DNA from: JBKEDF01 sp047975325
GTDB lineage: Bacteria; Pseudomonadota; Alphaproteobacteria; Rhodobacterales; Rhodobacteraceae
Direction of reading: 5' to 3'
NCBI GenBank assembly: GCA_047975325.1
Contig: JBKEDF010000007.1
Span: 1-64,000, forward strand
Length of the DNA stretch: 64,000 bases
Within the stretch, counting starts at the first letter, position 1, and every line of letters starts with the position of its first letter. Below, in pieces: positions 52,457-61,561 of this stretch. Under the pieces are notes generated by a model. The model had not been told where the DNA came from. It did not search any database and saw only the letters and a list, made by a program, of their open reading frames with translations. The position numbers and the translations under genes were made by a program.

Positions 52457-54178
52457 TCAGCGGCGATAGGCGGGGCTATTCCCACCCCCGAACAGGAAAC
52501 GCGTGGGGTCACGCTGGATCGTTCGGGTTAGCTGATCGAGATTGCGGATCAACTGGCGGGCCTCCCCGGCCAGTCGGGTGAATTGTGGCAAGGCTTCGGT
52601 GGCGAAAGTCCGGACTGGCCCTCCCGAGGCCTGAACCGTCCGGGCAATTTCATCAAAGGCATTGCGGGCAGATGCGCTGGCGGCTTTCAGATCCGCCGTG
52701 ACATCGGGAATATCGGCCGAAACCTGTGCAATCGCCTTGTCGAGGCCGTTGATGCTGCGGCGCAGATCGGCGGTGATGCCGGCGACATCCTCATTGATCA
52801 CGCGGTCGGCCCCTTCAAAGGTGCGCTCGGCTGCGGCAAGCGTGCGTTCACCGATGGCGAGGGCGGAATTGATTGCTGTCAGCGTTGTATTCGCCCGGGT
52901 AAAGGTGTCGGTGACGGTAGTCATCATTTCGCTGGCATCGTCCATCACGCCATCGGCCTTGCCTGCGGCGCTGGTCAGGCTTTCGCCGACCTCGGTTGCG
53001 GTCTGGCTGATTGCGGCGGTGGCGCTGCGGATATCGGCCATGATGACCGGCAGGTCGGTATTGGCGGCCTCGGCAATCGGCTGGATCGCGGAACGCGCCT
53101 CGGCGATCAGTGCCGCGCCGTCACCCATGATCAGCGTGTCGAAATCGGCTGCGGCCTGATCGATGGTTTCCAGTGTTGCGTTCAGGTTCACGATCATCGC
53201 ATCGGTGGCGGTGATGGTCTGTTGCAATTCGTTCAGGCGCGCGGTTGCCGCTCCTCCCGCCTGATCATAGGTCACCATCATCTTGCGCGCCTCATCCCCG
53301 ACGCCTTCGACCTGACTGCGGAATTCCTCGATTGCGGTTGAAAGTTCCTCCGTCGCCACGCGCAGGTCATTATTGACATAGGCATCGATGGATTGAAGCG
53401 TGATGGAGGCCTTGTCGAGCGTCTCGGTGCCGGTGGCCATTGTGGTCTGCGATTCCTCGGCCAGGCTGGAAATGGATTTCAGCGTTTCATCCGCCGTCTC
53501 GAAAAGGGTTTCGGCCTTGGATGTCAGCCCTTGCAACATGGCGTTGAAATTCGATGTTTCGATCGCGAACCCCGACACGGCGGAGGCCACGACACTGAAA
53601 TCATCCAGTGCCTGGGCAAAGCTTTCGGATGCGGATTCAGTGTTCTGAAGGATGTTATCCACCCGCTGGATGTTTTCCGAACGGAACAGGTTGGCGACTT
53701 CCCGGGCAACGCGGGTGGCTTCCTCCATCAATTCAGGGGCATCTTCGGAAAGTGTTTGCAACACCGAACGGCCTGCCTCGATCTCGGGAATGGCTCCCTC
53801 GGTAATATCCTCCAACAAAGGGTCGGTATTGGTGCCTGCCGAGATCCCGACATAGGAAACGCCCGTTACCCCCTGCGATTCGATGGTGGCAATGGAGGAG
53901 GTCCGCACCGGAACATCGGCACTGACCTCCAGGCGGACCAGAACCGTGCCATCGCCATCGGGCGAAAGCTGCACATTGGTCACCTGACCCACCTGCACCC
54001 CTGCAAAGCGGACATCGGAAGCCCGCGACAATCCCGAAACCGAACTGAAACGGACATCGTAATAGTCGAATTGCTGATCCAGCTCCACGCGTGCGAACCA
54101 TAGGAAAAAGGCCGCAATGCCAAGGAAGCCCGCAACGGTGAAGGCTCCGATCAAAATGTAATTTGCTCTGGTTTCCAT
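52457..54178 (-). CDS. mlaD: MlaD/MCE family lipid transport protein with long helical C-terminus
   Basis: The 573-residue protein has one N-terminal transmembrane anchor (about 7-28), then a single MCE domain (about 40-115: VRFSSVSGLSRASDVRFAGVQVG, TIESQGVTGVSYVGI). About 400 residues of Ala/Thr/Glu-rich helix follow, with heptad-like spacing, suggesting a periplasm-spanning coiled tube. MlaD rings carry phospholipid between inner and outer membranes. E. coli MlaD is far shorter (183 residues). The ATG at 54178 lies 2 bp after the ATPase stop. Confidence 0.92.
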   Translation of the reverse strand: METRANYILIGAFTVAGFLGIAAFFLWFARVELDQQFDYYDVRFSSVSGLSRASDVRFAGVQVGQVTNVQLSPDGDGTVLVRLEVSADVPVRTSSIATIESQGVTGVSYVGISAGTNTDPLLEDITEGAIPEIEAGRSVLQTLSEDAPELMEEATRVAREVANLFRSENIQRVDNILQNTESASESFAQALDDFSVVASAVSGFAIETSNFNAMLQGLTSKAETLFETADETLKSISSLAEESQTTMATGTETLDKASITLQSIDAYVNNDLRVATEELSTAIEEFRSQVEGVGDEARKMMVTYDQAGGAATARLNELQQTITATDAMIVNLNATLETIDQAAADFDTLIMGDGAALIAEARSAIQPIAEAANTDLPVIMADIRSATAAISQTATEVGESLTSAAGKADGVMDDASEMMTTVTDTFTRANTTLTAINSALAIGERTLAAAERTFEGADRVINEDVAGITADLRRSINGLDKAIAQVSADIPDVTADLKAASASARNAFDEIARTVQASGGPVRTFATEALPQFTRLAGEARQLIRNLDQLTRTIQRDPTRFLFGGGNSPAYRR

Positions 54179-54180
54179 GG

Positions 54181-54978
54181 TTAACCGGCCTTCTGTGCAT
54201 CTTTGGTGGCAAGCGCGGCGCGCGCGCGCGGCCCGTGGAAATATTCGTGAACCCAGGGATGGTCCACGTGCAGCATCTCTTCCATCGTTCCGGTGATCAG
54301 GACCCTCTTTTCCGAGAGGACCGCGATCCTGTCGCAAATCGCATGCAACGTATCAAGGTCATGGGTAACAAGAAAGACCGTCAGACCCATGGTGTCGCTG
54401 AGATTGCGGATCAGGTTGTCAAATTCCGCCGCACCGATCGGGTCGAGCCCCGCCGTGGGCTCATCCAGAAAGACGATTTCCGGGTCCAGGGCAAGGGCAC
54501 GGGCCAGGCCCGCGCGCTTGCGCATGCCGCCCGACAGTTCGGACGGGAACTTGTCCCCCGCCAGATAGGGCAGGCCGGAAAGGGAAATCTTCAGATCGGC
54601 CATCGCATGCCGCAATTCGGGGTCAAGCCCCTCAATTGCACGCATCGGCACCTCGACATTTTCCCGCACATTAAGCGAGGAGAAAAGCGCGCCATCCTGA
54701 AACATCACCCCCCAGCGGCGCTCAAGGGCGGTGCGTTCCTCCTCTGTGGCGCTGCGCACATTGGTGCCCAGCACTTCCACATCGCCAGCAGCGGGGCGTT
54801 GCAGCCCGGCGATGGACCGCAACAGGACCGACTTTCCGGTCCCCGAACCGCCAACCACGCCGAGGATTTCCCCGCGATAGACATCCAGATCCAGATTGTC
54901 ATGCACGACATGCCGGCCAAACTGGTTCCGGATTCCCCTGAGGCGGATGACGGTTTCCTTTTCCGGCATGGTGTTCAT
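54181..54978 (-). CDS. mlaF: Mla-type ABC transporter ATP-binding protein
   Basis: The 265-residue ATPase has Walker A GGSGTGKSV, signature LSGGMRKRAGLARAL, Walker B VFLDEPTAGLDPIG and THDLDTLH. The LSGGM(R/K)KR signature is typical of MlaF. It powers the lipid transporter with the MlaE permease, whose stop overlaps its ATG (ATGA). Confidence 0.95.
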   Translation of the reverse strand: MNTMPEKETVIRLRGIRNQFGRHVVHDNLDLDVYRGEILGVVGGSGTGKSVLLRSIAGLQRPAAGDVEVLGTNVRSATEEERTALERRWGVMFQDGALFSSLNVRENVEVPMRAIEGLDPELRHAMADLKISLSGLPYLAGDKFPSELSGGMRKRAGLARALALDPEIVFLDEPTAGLDPIGAAEFDNLIRNLSDTMGLTVFLVTHDLDTLHAICDRIAVLSEKRVLITGTMEEMLHVDHPWVHEYFHGPRARAALATKDAQKAG

Positions 54979-56102
54979 ATCCCCACCTGCGAAAAGAAGA
55001 TCGAAAATATGGCATCGGCGACGATTACCGCGAAGATGGCCGTAACAACGGCGGCTGAGGTTTTCTGACCCAGCGATTCCGCATTGTTGCCAACCGACAT
55101 TCCGGCCTGACAACCGACAATTCCGATGATGACGGCAAAGACCGGTGCTTTTGAAATGCCGACAACGAAATGCCTTACATCCGTTCCTTCCAACAGGCGA
55201 GAGACGAACATGCCCGGCGAAATGCCCAGCTCTAACCAGCTCATCAACCCGCCACCGAAAATTCCCGCCACATTCGAAAGCAGCCCCAGAATCGGCAGCA
55301 TCAGCAAAAGCGCCAGTACCCGCGGCACGATCAGCGCCGAAACCGGATCGATGCCAAGCGTACGCATTGCATCCACTTCCTCACGCATCTTCATTGATCC
55401 GATGGCGGCGGTAAAGGCCGAGGCGGTACGGCCCGCGACGATGATCGAGGTCAGCAGGATACCCAATTCGCGCAGGATCGACACGGAGATCAGATCGACG
55501 ACAAAAACTTCGGCACCGAATTGCCTGAGCTGCGTAGCCCCCTGAAAGGCCAGCACGATCCCGATCAGAAAGGACATGAGCGCCACGATCGGGACGGCGC
55601 GCAGGCCGACCTCCTGGCAATGATGTACCAATGCGGTCAGCCGGAATTCCGAAGGATGCAGGATGGATCGTCCCAGGCGGGACAGGAAAAGCCCCAGATA
55701 GCCCAGAAGCTGGCCCTGGTATTTCATCCAGTCCACAACTTTGCGTCCGATCGCTTCCAGCCAGTCCGAAATACCGCTGCGTGTATCCGGGATCGTATCG
55801 GGATCGGGCAGCCCCTTGCGGACGGTATCAAGGAGGGAGGCCACGGCGTTATCGGCGCCACGGATCGTCAGGGCATGTCCGGCCTTGGCAGCATCCATCT
55901 CCGCCTCCGCGATGGCCCAAGCTGCCGCGGTATCAAGCCGTGTCACCCTTGACAGATCGACCTCCAGCGACCCCTGTCGCACGGCGGCTTGCAGTTCCTG
56001 ATGCAGCGCGGTGAGTTCGGCCAGCGAAAACCGCCCCGAAAGACGCAGCATGCCAACGCCTTCATTGCGGGCCATTTCGATTTGTGCTGCTGCGCTATCC
56101 AT
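54975..56102 (-). CDS. mlaE: MlaE permease with N-terminal STAS domain
   Basis: The 375-residue protein joins a cytosolic STAS domain (about 1-100, LEVDLSRVTRLDTAAAWAIAEAE) to a five- or six-helix MlaE permease (VGLRAVPIVALMSFLIGIVLAFQGA, TAAIGSMKMREEVDAMRTLGIDP). In E. coli the STAS part is a separate protein, MlaB, that regulates the ATPase; here it is fused. The ATG at 56102 gives a complete STAS start. It is the first gene of the four-gene Mla operon. Confidence 0.94.
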   Translation of the reverse strand: MDSAAAQIEMARNEGVGMLRLSGRFSLAELTALHQELQAAVRQGSLEVDLSRVTRLDTAAAWAIAEAEMDAAKAGHALTIRGADNAVASLLDTVRKGLPDPDTIPDTRSGISDWLEAIGRKVVDWMKYQGQLLGYLGLFLSRLGRSILHPSEFRLTALVHHCQEVGLRAVPIVALMSFLIGIVLAFQGATQLRQFGAEVFVVDLISVSILRELGILLTSIIVAGRTASAFTAAIGSMKMREEVDAMRTLGIDPVSALIVPRVLALLLMLPILGLLSNVAGIFGGGLMSWLELGISPGMFVSRLLEGTDVRHFVVGISKAPVFAVIIGIVGCQAGMSVGNNAESLGQKTSAAVVTAIFAVIVADAIFSIFFSQVGI

Positions 56103-56263
56103 GGGTAAGAGCTTGTGAAATCCGGCTGTTTCGCAACCGCTGGTTATCATGTGCCCGTTAAGCGGCCAAGAGGCAGAAATCCCGTGACCTCGCTCTTTGT
56201 TGCGGGTTGTTTCAATCTGGCATAGATATGGGCGGTTCTTCCTTTAAGTTAGGGATGGTCGAA

Positions 56264-57526
56264 ATGGACGGCACCGGGGTTGCGGATCTGATGACGGATA
56301 TCGGCGCGCGCGCGAAGGCTGCGGCGGCGGAACTTGCCTTTGCCCCGGCCCCGGCCCGTGCGGCCGCGCTGACCCATGCGGCCAAGGCGTTGATTGCGGC
56401 TGAAAAGGACCTTCTGGCTGCAAATGCAAAAGACCTCGATTTCGCCCGGGAAAAGGGGTTGAGCGAGGCAATGCTGGATCGTCTGCGCCTTGACGGCGTG
56501 CGAATTGCCGGAATTGCCGAAGGGTTGCATGCGGTTGCGGCGCAAGCCGATCCGGTCGGACAGGTGATTGCCGAATGGGACCGGCCCACGGGGCTTCATA
56601 TTCAACGTGTCCGTACGCCGCTTGGTGTGGTGGGGGTGATTTACGAATCCCGGCCCAATGTGACGGCGGATGCCGGTGCCCTTTGTCTCAAGGCGGGGAA
56701 TGCGGTCATTCTGCGTGGTGGTTCGGAAAGCTTTCATTCCTCCACCGCAATCCACGCGGCGCTGCTGATCGGGCTGGAAAAGGCGGGGTTGCCCCGTGAC
56801 GCGATCCAGCTTGTTCCGACGCGTGACCGGCAGGCTGTCGCCGCCATGTTGCGTGCGGTCGAATATATCGATGTAATCGTGCCGCGCGGCGGCAAGGGGC
56901 TGGTGGGGCTTGTGCAGCGGGAGGCAAGGGTGCCTGTCTTTTCGCATCTGGAGGGGATCTGCCACGTCTATGCGGATGGTGAGGCCGACCCGAAAATGGC
57001 TCGCGCGGTGGTGCTCAATGCCAAGACGCGGCGCACGGGTATCTGCGGGGCAGCGGAATGTCTGCTTATCGACCGTGCCTTTCTGGCTCGTCACGGGACG
57101 GTGCTGATCGAGGATCTGCTCAAGGCCGGGGTGGAGGTGCGGGCCGAGGGCGAACTTGCACAGATAGCCGGAACCATTCCGGCCCGGCCCGAAGATTTCG
57201 GGCACGAATTCCTGGATCGTATCATCGCGGTGCGGCTTGTGGACGGGGTGGATGGCGCGATAGACCATATCCATCGCTTCAGTTCCAGCCACACGGAGAC
57301 GATCCTGACCGAAAATGATGCAACGGCCGAACGGTTCTTCCAACGGGTCGATTCCGCGATCGTGATGCGCAATGCCTCCACCCAATTTGCTGATGGCGGG
57401 GAATTTGGCATGGGGGCGGAAATCGGCATTGCGACCGGCAAGATGCATGCGCGCGGGCCGGTCGGGGCGGAACAGCTGACCAGCTTCAAATATATCGTCA
57501 CGGGTGACGGCACCTGCCGCGCCTGA
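56264..57526 (+). CDS. proA: Gamma-glutamyl phosphate reductase
   Basis: The 420-residue NADPH enzyme reduces gamma-glutamyl phosphate to glutamate semialdehyde for proline synthesis. Motifs are PLGVVGVIYESRPNV, GNAVILRGGSES, the catalytic Cys in TGICGAAECLL and SSHTETILTE. The ATG at 56264 has an AGGGA site about 9 bases upstream and gives the usual length; two earlier ATGs are possible. It is separated from proB by the opposite-strand Mla operon. Confidence 0.97.
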   Translation: MDGTGVADLMTDIGARAKAAAAELAFAPAPARAAALTHAAKALIAAEKDLLAANAKDLDFAREKGLSEAMLDRLRLDGVRIAGIAEGLHAVAAQADPVGQVIAEWDRPTGLHIQRVRTPLGVVGVIYESRPNVTADAGALCLKAGNAVILRGGSESFHSSTAIHAALLIGLEKAGLPRDAIQLVPTRDRQAVAAMLRAVEYIDVIVPRGGKGLVGLVQREARVPVFSHLEGICHVYADGEADPKMARAVVLNAKTRRTGICGAAECLLIDRAFLARHGTVLIEDLLKAGVEVRAEGELAQIAGTIPARPEDFGHEFLDRIIAVRLVDGVDGAIDHIHRFSSSHTETILTENDATAERFFQRVDSAIVMRNASTQFADGGEFGMGAEIGIATGKMHARGPVGAEQLTSFKYIVTGDGTCRA

Positions 57527-57535
57527 CTGGCTGGA

Positions 57536-58138
57536 TCACACGGAAATCCGGATCCGGCTTTCCTGAAGTTCGACCGAGAGGTGGCGCATTTTTCGTGCGG
57601 CTTCCTCGGTCAGAAGGGCGAAATGAACAAGCGCTGGTGTGATCTCCGCGCCTGATGCGGTGTGGCCCGCAAGGATATCCCATAGCTCGGCATCGAGTCG
57701 CAGGCGTTCCGCCTTTCCGACCAGCTGAAGCCGCCTGTTTTCCAGGCTGATGGTGACGTGCCCGCCAAAGGCCATGGCGGTTTCCAGGCAAAGCAACGCC
57801 AGAAAGGCCAGTTTGGCCTCATTGCGCGACAGATCGGTTTCTATTCGCCATTCGACCTTCATCCGGCTGCCCCGACCTATATCCCTGAGGATTGCGCCTA
57901 TCTCCGCACGCCCGATACGCTGATCGAGGGAACCCTGTCCGAAAGCGATCCGGAAAAACCGGAGCCGGGCATTTGCGGAACTCACACTTTCCGACACAAG
58001 GAGCATTTCAGGGCTGGTCCGCCCCGTGCCCTCCATCATCACAAGTTCAACCCCATTGCCGATTGCCCCGATAGGGCTGATAAGATCATGACAGATGCGC
58101 GAGCCGAGAAGGGCGGCAAGATCGGGGCGGTCGGACAT
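57536..58138 (-). CDS. chpT: Histidine phosphotransferase ChpT
   Basis: The 200-residue protein resembles a degenerate histidine kinase: a dimerisation helix pair with phosphoacceptor His17 in RICHDLISPIGAIGNGVEL, then a C-terminal ATPase-like fold that lacks the N and G boxes. In alphaproteobacteria ChpT shuttles phosphate from CckA to CtrA and CpdR, controlling cell cycle, motility and gene transfer agents. It is divergent from the DUF3553 gene with only 24 bp between start codons. Confidence 0.92.
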   Translation of the reverse strand: MSDRPDLAALLGSRICHDLISPIGAIGNGVELVMMEGTGRTSPEMLLVSESVSSANARLRFFRIAFGQGSLDQRIGRAEIGAILRDIGRGSRMKVEWRIETDLSRNEAKLAFLALLCLETAMAFGGHVTISLENRRLQLVGKAERLRLDAELWDILAGHTASGAEITPALVHFALLTEEAARKMRHLSVELQESRIRISV

Positions 58139-58162
58139 GGTTTCTCCTGCGAAGGAAATAAA

Positions 58163-58348
58163 ATGAACAGCTTACTTGAACCGGGAATGATCGTGCGGCA
58201 TCCCAATCAACCTGATTGGGGCCTCGGTCAGGTCCAGTCCAATATTGGAAATCGGATCACTGTGAACTTTGAACACAGGGGAAAAGTCACAATTGATAGT
58301 CGACAAGTTACACTTTTACGCGAATTTGGAATCGATAATTCAACCTAA
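58163..58348 (+). CDS. DUF3553 family small protein
   Basis: The 61-residue protein has a compact beta-rich sequence: EPGMIVRHPNQPDWGLGQVQS, then GNRITVNFEHRGKVTID. This matches DUF3553, which resembles an SH3-like/CarD-type fold and is common beside chpT in Rhodobacterales. The function is unknown. The ATG at 58163 follows GAAGGAA. Its promoter must overlap the chpT start region. Confidence 0.85.
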   Translation: MNSLLEPGMIVRHPNQPDWGLGQVQSNIGNRITVNFEHRGKVTIDSRQVTLLREFGIDNST

Positions 58349-58508
58349 TACTGTTTCTTGCTGGAATTCAATGCTGTCCGATAGGACCATCCCCTGACGG
58401 GTGTGATGCATGGATCGTCAACGGGTCGGCGGTTGCATTTGAACGGTGGTTTCCCTAGATGTCTTCGGGATTTCGGGGCTTTCCCGGAAGAAGGGGAGCA
58501 GGGGCGAA

Positions 58509-59291
58509 ATGCGGGCCGACAGGGGCTATTACAAGGTGCAGCTGGCGCGCGATGCGCAGGATCTGGCTGCCGTACAGCGTCTGCGCTATCGGGTTTTCGT
58601 GGAAGAGCTTGGCGGGGATGGCCCGCTTGTTGATCATGCGAACCGTCTGGAGCGCGATGATTTCGACGATCTGGCGGATCACCTGATCCTGATCGATGAA
58701 CGGGCCGGGGGTACCCCCGAGGATCGGATTGTCGGGGTTTATCGGCTGTTGCCGGGATCGCGGCTCCATTCCGGGCAGCGCTTCTATTCCGAAAGTGAAT
58801 TTGATCTGTCGCCACTCAGGGCGACGGGGCGGCCCCTGCTGGAACTGGGCCGGTCCTGCGTGGCACGGGATCATCGTGGCGGGACGGGAATGATGATGCT
58901 CTGGAACGGGCTGGCCGATTACATCCTGTCGCGTGGAATCGAGATCCTGTTCGGCGCTGCCAGTTTTCATGGAACGGATGTTGCTGCGCTGGCGCAGCCC
59001 CTGTCCTATCTGCACCACCATCACCTTGCGCCGGAGACGCTGCGGGTGCGCGCCATTGGCACGGATGCCGCCCCCATTGCGCTGCTGTCACGCAATGCGG
59101 TGGATCGGAAGGCCGCTATGCTGGGAACGCCCGCGCTGATCAAAGCCTATCTGCGGTTGGGCGGATATGTGGGCGAGGGGGCTTTTGTGGATCATGCCTT
59201 CAACACGACCGATGTTTGCCTGGTGATGGATACACAGCGCATGTCCACCCGCCATCGCGATTTCTATATTCGCAAGGCTGAACTGAAATGA
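58509..59291 (+). CDS. olsB: L-ornithine N(alpha)-acyltransferase
   Basis: The 260-residue GNAT-like enzyme transfers a 3-hydroxyacyl group from ACP to ornithine, giving lyso-ornithine lipid. Visible features are LRYRVFVEELGGDG near the N terminus (acyl-homoserine-lactone-synthase-like start shared by OlsB), LLELGRSCVARDHRGG, FGAASFHGTD, and the conserved downstream VDHAFNTTDVCLV. The ATG at 58509 follows GGGG; a GTG 63 bases upstream is less likely. Its stop overlaps olsA (ATGA), so both steps are co-translated. Confidence 0.93.
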   Translation: MRADRGYYKVQLARDAQDLAAVQRLRYRVFVEELGGDGPLVDHANRLERDDFDDLADHLILIDERAGGTPEDRIVGVYRLLPGSRLHSGQRFYSESEFDLSPLRATGRPLLELGRSCVARDHRGGTGMMMLWNGLADYILSRGIEILFGAASFHGTDVAALAQPLSYLHHHHLAPETLRVRAIGTDAAPIALLSRNAVDRKAAMLGTPALIKAYLRLGGYVGEGAFVDHAFNTTDVCLVMDTQRMSTRHRDFYIRKAELK

Positions 59292-60100
59292 CGGAATGGC
59301 GTCGCGACGAGGTGCCATATGAACGGATCGGTCCTGTTGGTTGGCTGCGGGCGGGAGTACGGGCCGTGCTTTTTGCCATCGTGGTTTTCGGAGGGTTGCT
59401 GATCCTTCTGGCCCTGCGGTTGTTCGAAGCGCCGCTTTTCGGCAAGACCCGTCCCTGGAGCCCTTACGTGACGCAGGTCGTCTGCCGTCTTTGCCTGCCG
59501 GTTCTGGGTCTGCGGGCCACAATCCGGGGACGGCCGATGGCATGTCGCGGGGCGGTGGTGGCCAATCATGCCTCCTGGTTGGATATCATTGTTCTGAATG
59601 CCTTTGACCGGGTCTATTTCGTTTCCAAATCCGAAGTGGCGGCCTGGCCGGTGATTGGCTGGCTTGCCCGCGCCACGGGGACGTTATTCATAGCGCGTGA
59701 TCCGGCGGCAGCGAAACACCAGCAGGCACAGTTCGAAACGCGGCTACGGGCGGGACATCGGCTGTTGTTCTTCCCGGAGGGAACCAGCACCGACAGCCGC
59801 CGTATTCTTCCCTTCAAGACAACACTTTTTGCGGCCTTCTATACCCATGGGATGGAAGAAATCATGCATGTTCAGCCTGTTACCGTGAATTATACTGCCC
59901 CAGGGGGGAAGGATCCCCGTTTTTATGGCTGGTGGGGCGATATGGATTTTGCAACACATATGTTTGTGGTGCTGGCCTGCCCGAAACCGGGCCATGTTGC
60001 GTTAATCTATCATGATCCGGTTCCGGTGGATGAATTCAAAGGGCGCAAGCCGCTGGCCGCACATCTGGAAGACGTGATCCGCAAAGGAATACCGGATTGA
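59288..60100 (+). CDS. olsA: Lyso-ornithine lipid O-acyltransferase
   Basis: The 270-residue PlsC-family acyltransferase adds the second fatty acid to lyso-ornithine lipid in the inner membrane. The catalytic HX4D motif is His94-Asp99 in VANHASWLDI, and the substrate motif FPEGTST is at 162-168. One membrane helix lies at about 27-44. Together with olsB it makes ornithine lipid, a phosphate-free membrane lipid common in Rhodobacterales. Regulation by phosphate cannot be judged from the sequence. Confidence 0.93.
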   Translation: MTEWRRDEVPYERIGPVGWLRAGVRAVLFAIVVFGGLLILLALRLFEAPLFGKTRPWSPYVTQVVCRLCLPVLGLRATIRGRPMACRGAVVANHASWLDIIVLNAFDRVYFVSKSEVAAWPVIGWLARATGTLFIARDPAAAKHQQAQFETRLRAGHRLLFFPEGTSTDSRRILPFKTTLFAAFYTHGMEEIMHVQPVTVNYTAPGGKDPRFYGWWGDMDFATHMFVVLACPKPGHVALIYHDPVPVDEFKGRKPLAAHLEDVIRKGIPD

Positions 60101-60119
60101 CGGAAGATCCGCCCCGGGA

Positions 60120-60740
60120 TCAACCCAGCGGGGCAATCAGGGTACGCAGGGCCGAAACCGGGCTGTCATCTGTCCAGATTTCGTCGCCGATGCCGAAGAA
60201 ATCGGTGACAGGCGCAAGATCGGCCACGGTTTCCACGCATAATGCGCCTTCGGCAACTACCGGAACCTCGATCATTTCCGACCACCATTCGAATATTTCG
60301 CGTGGTGCGGTCCGTCCATCGCCCAGGGGCGAAGGCCCCACCGGACCGAAGGCAATGTAATCGGCCCCGGCCTCGGCCGCGTTTATTCCGTCATGGCGGG
60401 AAGATTCGGCGAAGGTGCCGATAATGGCATCTGTACCCATTTCATCGCGCAGCTTGCGAATTGGCCGGTGCGCATCGGTCAGATGCACCCCGTCAAGTCC
60501 CAGCCGGTCGGCCAGCATGACATGGTTTTCCACCACGATCGCGACATCGCGGGCATGGGCAATCTCGCGCAGGCAATCGGCGGCGCGTGAAATTTCCGCC
60601 TCGTCGCGGGATGCAAGGGCGAGCCGGAGGCAGGCGATATCTACCGCATCAAGCACAGCCTTCAACCTGTCGGGAAAGCCTTGCAGCGAAAATGCGGGCG
60701 GTGTGATGAGGTAGATTTGCGGGCGTTCGGTTTCGGCCAT
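60120..60740 (-). CDS. ThiE/TenI-like protein with altered active site
   Basis: The 206-residue TIM barrel aligns with thiamine-phosphate synthase through its length: IYLITPP at the start, GLDGVHLTDA, the GADYIAFGPVGPS strand and VPVVAEGAL. Yet catalytic positions differ: the Lys of the QLRxK motif is lost (CLRLALAS), the Mg-binding Asp region reads ENHVML, and the GPIFPTxTK loop becomes GPVGPSPLGDG. It may be a divergent ThiE or a TenI-type relative. It lies 16 bp after the nucleotidyltransferase gene on the same strand. No TPP riboswitch is visible. Confidence 0.75.
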   Translation of the reverse strand: MAETERPQIYLITPPAFSLQGFPDRLKAVLDAVDIACLRLALASRDEAEISRAADCLREIAHARDVAIVVENHVMLADRLGLDGVHLTDAHRPIRKLRDEMGTDAIIGTFAESSRHDGINAAEAGADYIAFGPVGPSPLGDGRTAPREIFEWWSEMIEVPVVAEGALCVETVADLAPVTDFFGIGDEIWTDDSPVSALRTLIAPLG

Positions 60741-60756
60741 GATTGCGTCCTTCGCG

Positions 60757-61428
60757 TCAGGTCTTGGGCTTTAACGCAGTTTTATCCCCTTGGCCATGCG
60801 GGGCGATCGCCGGATCTTTCCGTGCCGCGCGCCAGGCTGCCCAGTCTTCCGGCGTATCCAGATCGGTGATGGCATGTTCGCCGGGCAGGGGGATGGTCCG
60901 GAGCCGGATGGCCTTGTCGCGGATCATCGCGCGTGCGCCCTGATCGCCTTGAAGGCGCAAAAGCGCCGGACGCGCCCAATCGGGAAAAAGCACGGGATGG
61001 CCGGGGCGACCATCCGCTGCGGTGGCGCGCAGGATCAGATCGGGTGTTTCATCATGGGCCGCGATCATCTGTGCCAGATCCCCGGCTGTCACCTCCGGCA
61101 GATCGGCAAGATGAACAAGCACTGCACCGGGGGGGAGTGCCGCTATGCCGGCCCGCAATGAAGCGGCCATCCCCTCATCGGCATTGGTGACATCAACGGG
61201 GTGATAGTCCAGCCCTTCCAGCACCGCGCGGCGTGCGGCCTGGCGGGGATCCAGTACAACATGGGTGCGTGCCCCCGTGGCCTGTGCCGCAAGGACCGCA
61301 CGCCGGATCTGCGCGATGCCGTCGATCCGTTCCAACAGCTTGTCCTTGCCCCGCATCCGGGATGATGCGCCTGCGGCCAGAATGAGGATATGAACGGGCA
61401 GGGGCTGGCTCCATTTCTTTGGTCTCAT
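60757..61428 (-). CDS. MobA/MocA-like nucleotidyltransferase
   Basis: The 223-residue protein has the NTP-transferase signature LAAGASSRMRGKDKLLE and further LADLPEVTAGD and GRPGHPVLF. This family transfers CMP or GMP to molybdopterin (MocA, MobA) or acts on sugars. GRPGHPVLF resembles MocA-like enzymes. No molybdenum-cofactor genes are nearby, so the acceptor is open. I chose the ATG at 61428, which leaves the nucleotide motif near residue 17. Confidence 0.8.
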   Translation of the reverse strand: MRPKKWSQPLPVHILILAAGASSRMRGKDKLLERIDGIAQIRRAVLAAQATGARTHVVLDPRQAARRAVLEGLDYHPVDVTNADEGMAASLRAGIAALPPGAVLVHLADLPEVTAGDLAQMIAAHDETPDLILRATAADGRPGHPVLFPDWARPALLRLQGDQGARAMIRDKAIRLRTIPLPGEHAITDLDTPEDWAAWRAARKDPAIAPHGQGDKTALKPKT

Positions 61429-61561
61429 CTGGCCCTTGCAGGCGGGACGGGTCAAGCCCCGTACAGGCGCAGGGTTGTTTGTGCGCCGGCGTGGCTTGGC
61501 AGAACGGATCATGGGCGATACACCCGAAGGAAAGAACCGCAGGAAAAGGGAAGGGTACGAC

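Noticed and set aside
52583..54103. Repetitive-looking sequence in the MlaD gene considered as a DNA repeat or CRISPR
   Set aside because: The similarity is codon-level repetition of Ala/Thr/Glu helices; there are no constant-length repeats with unique spacers.
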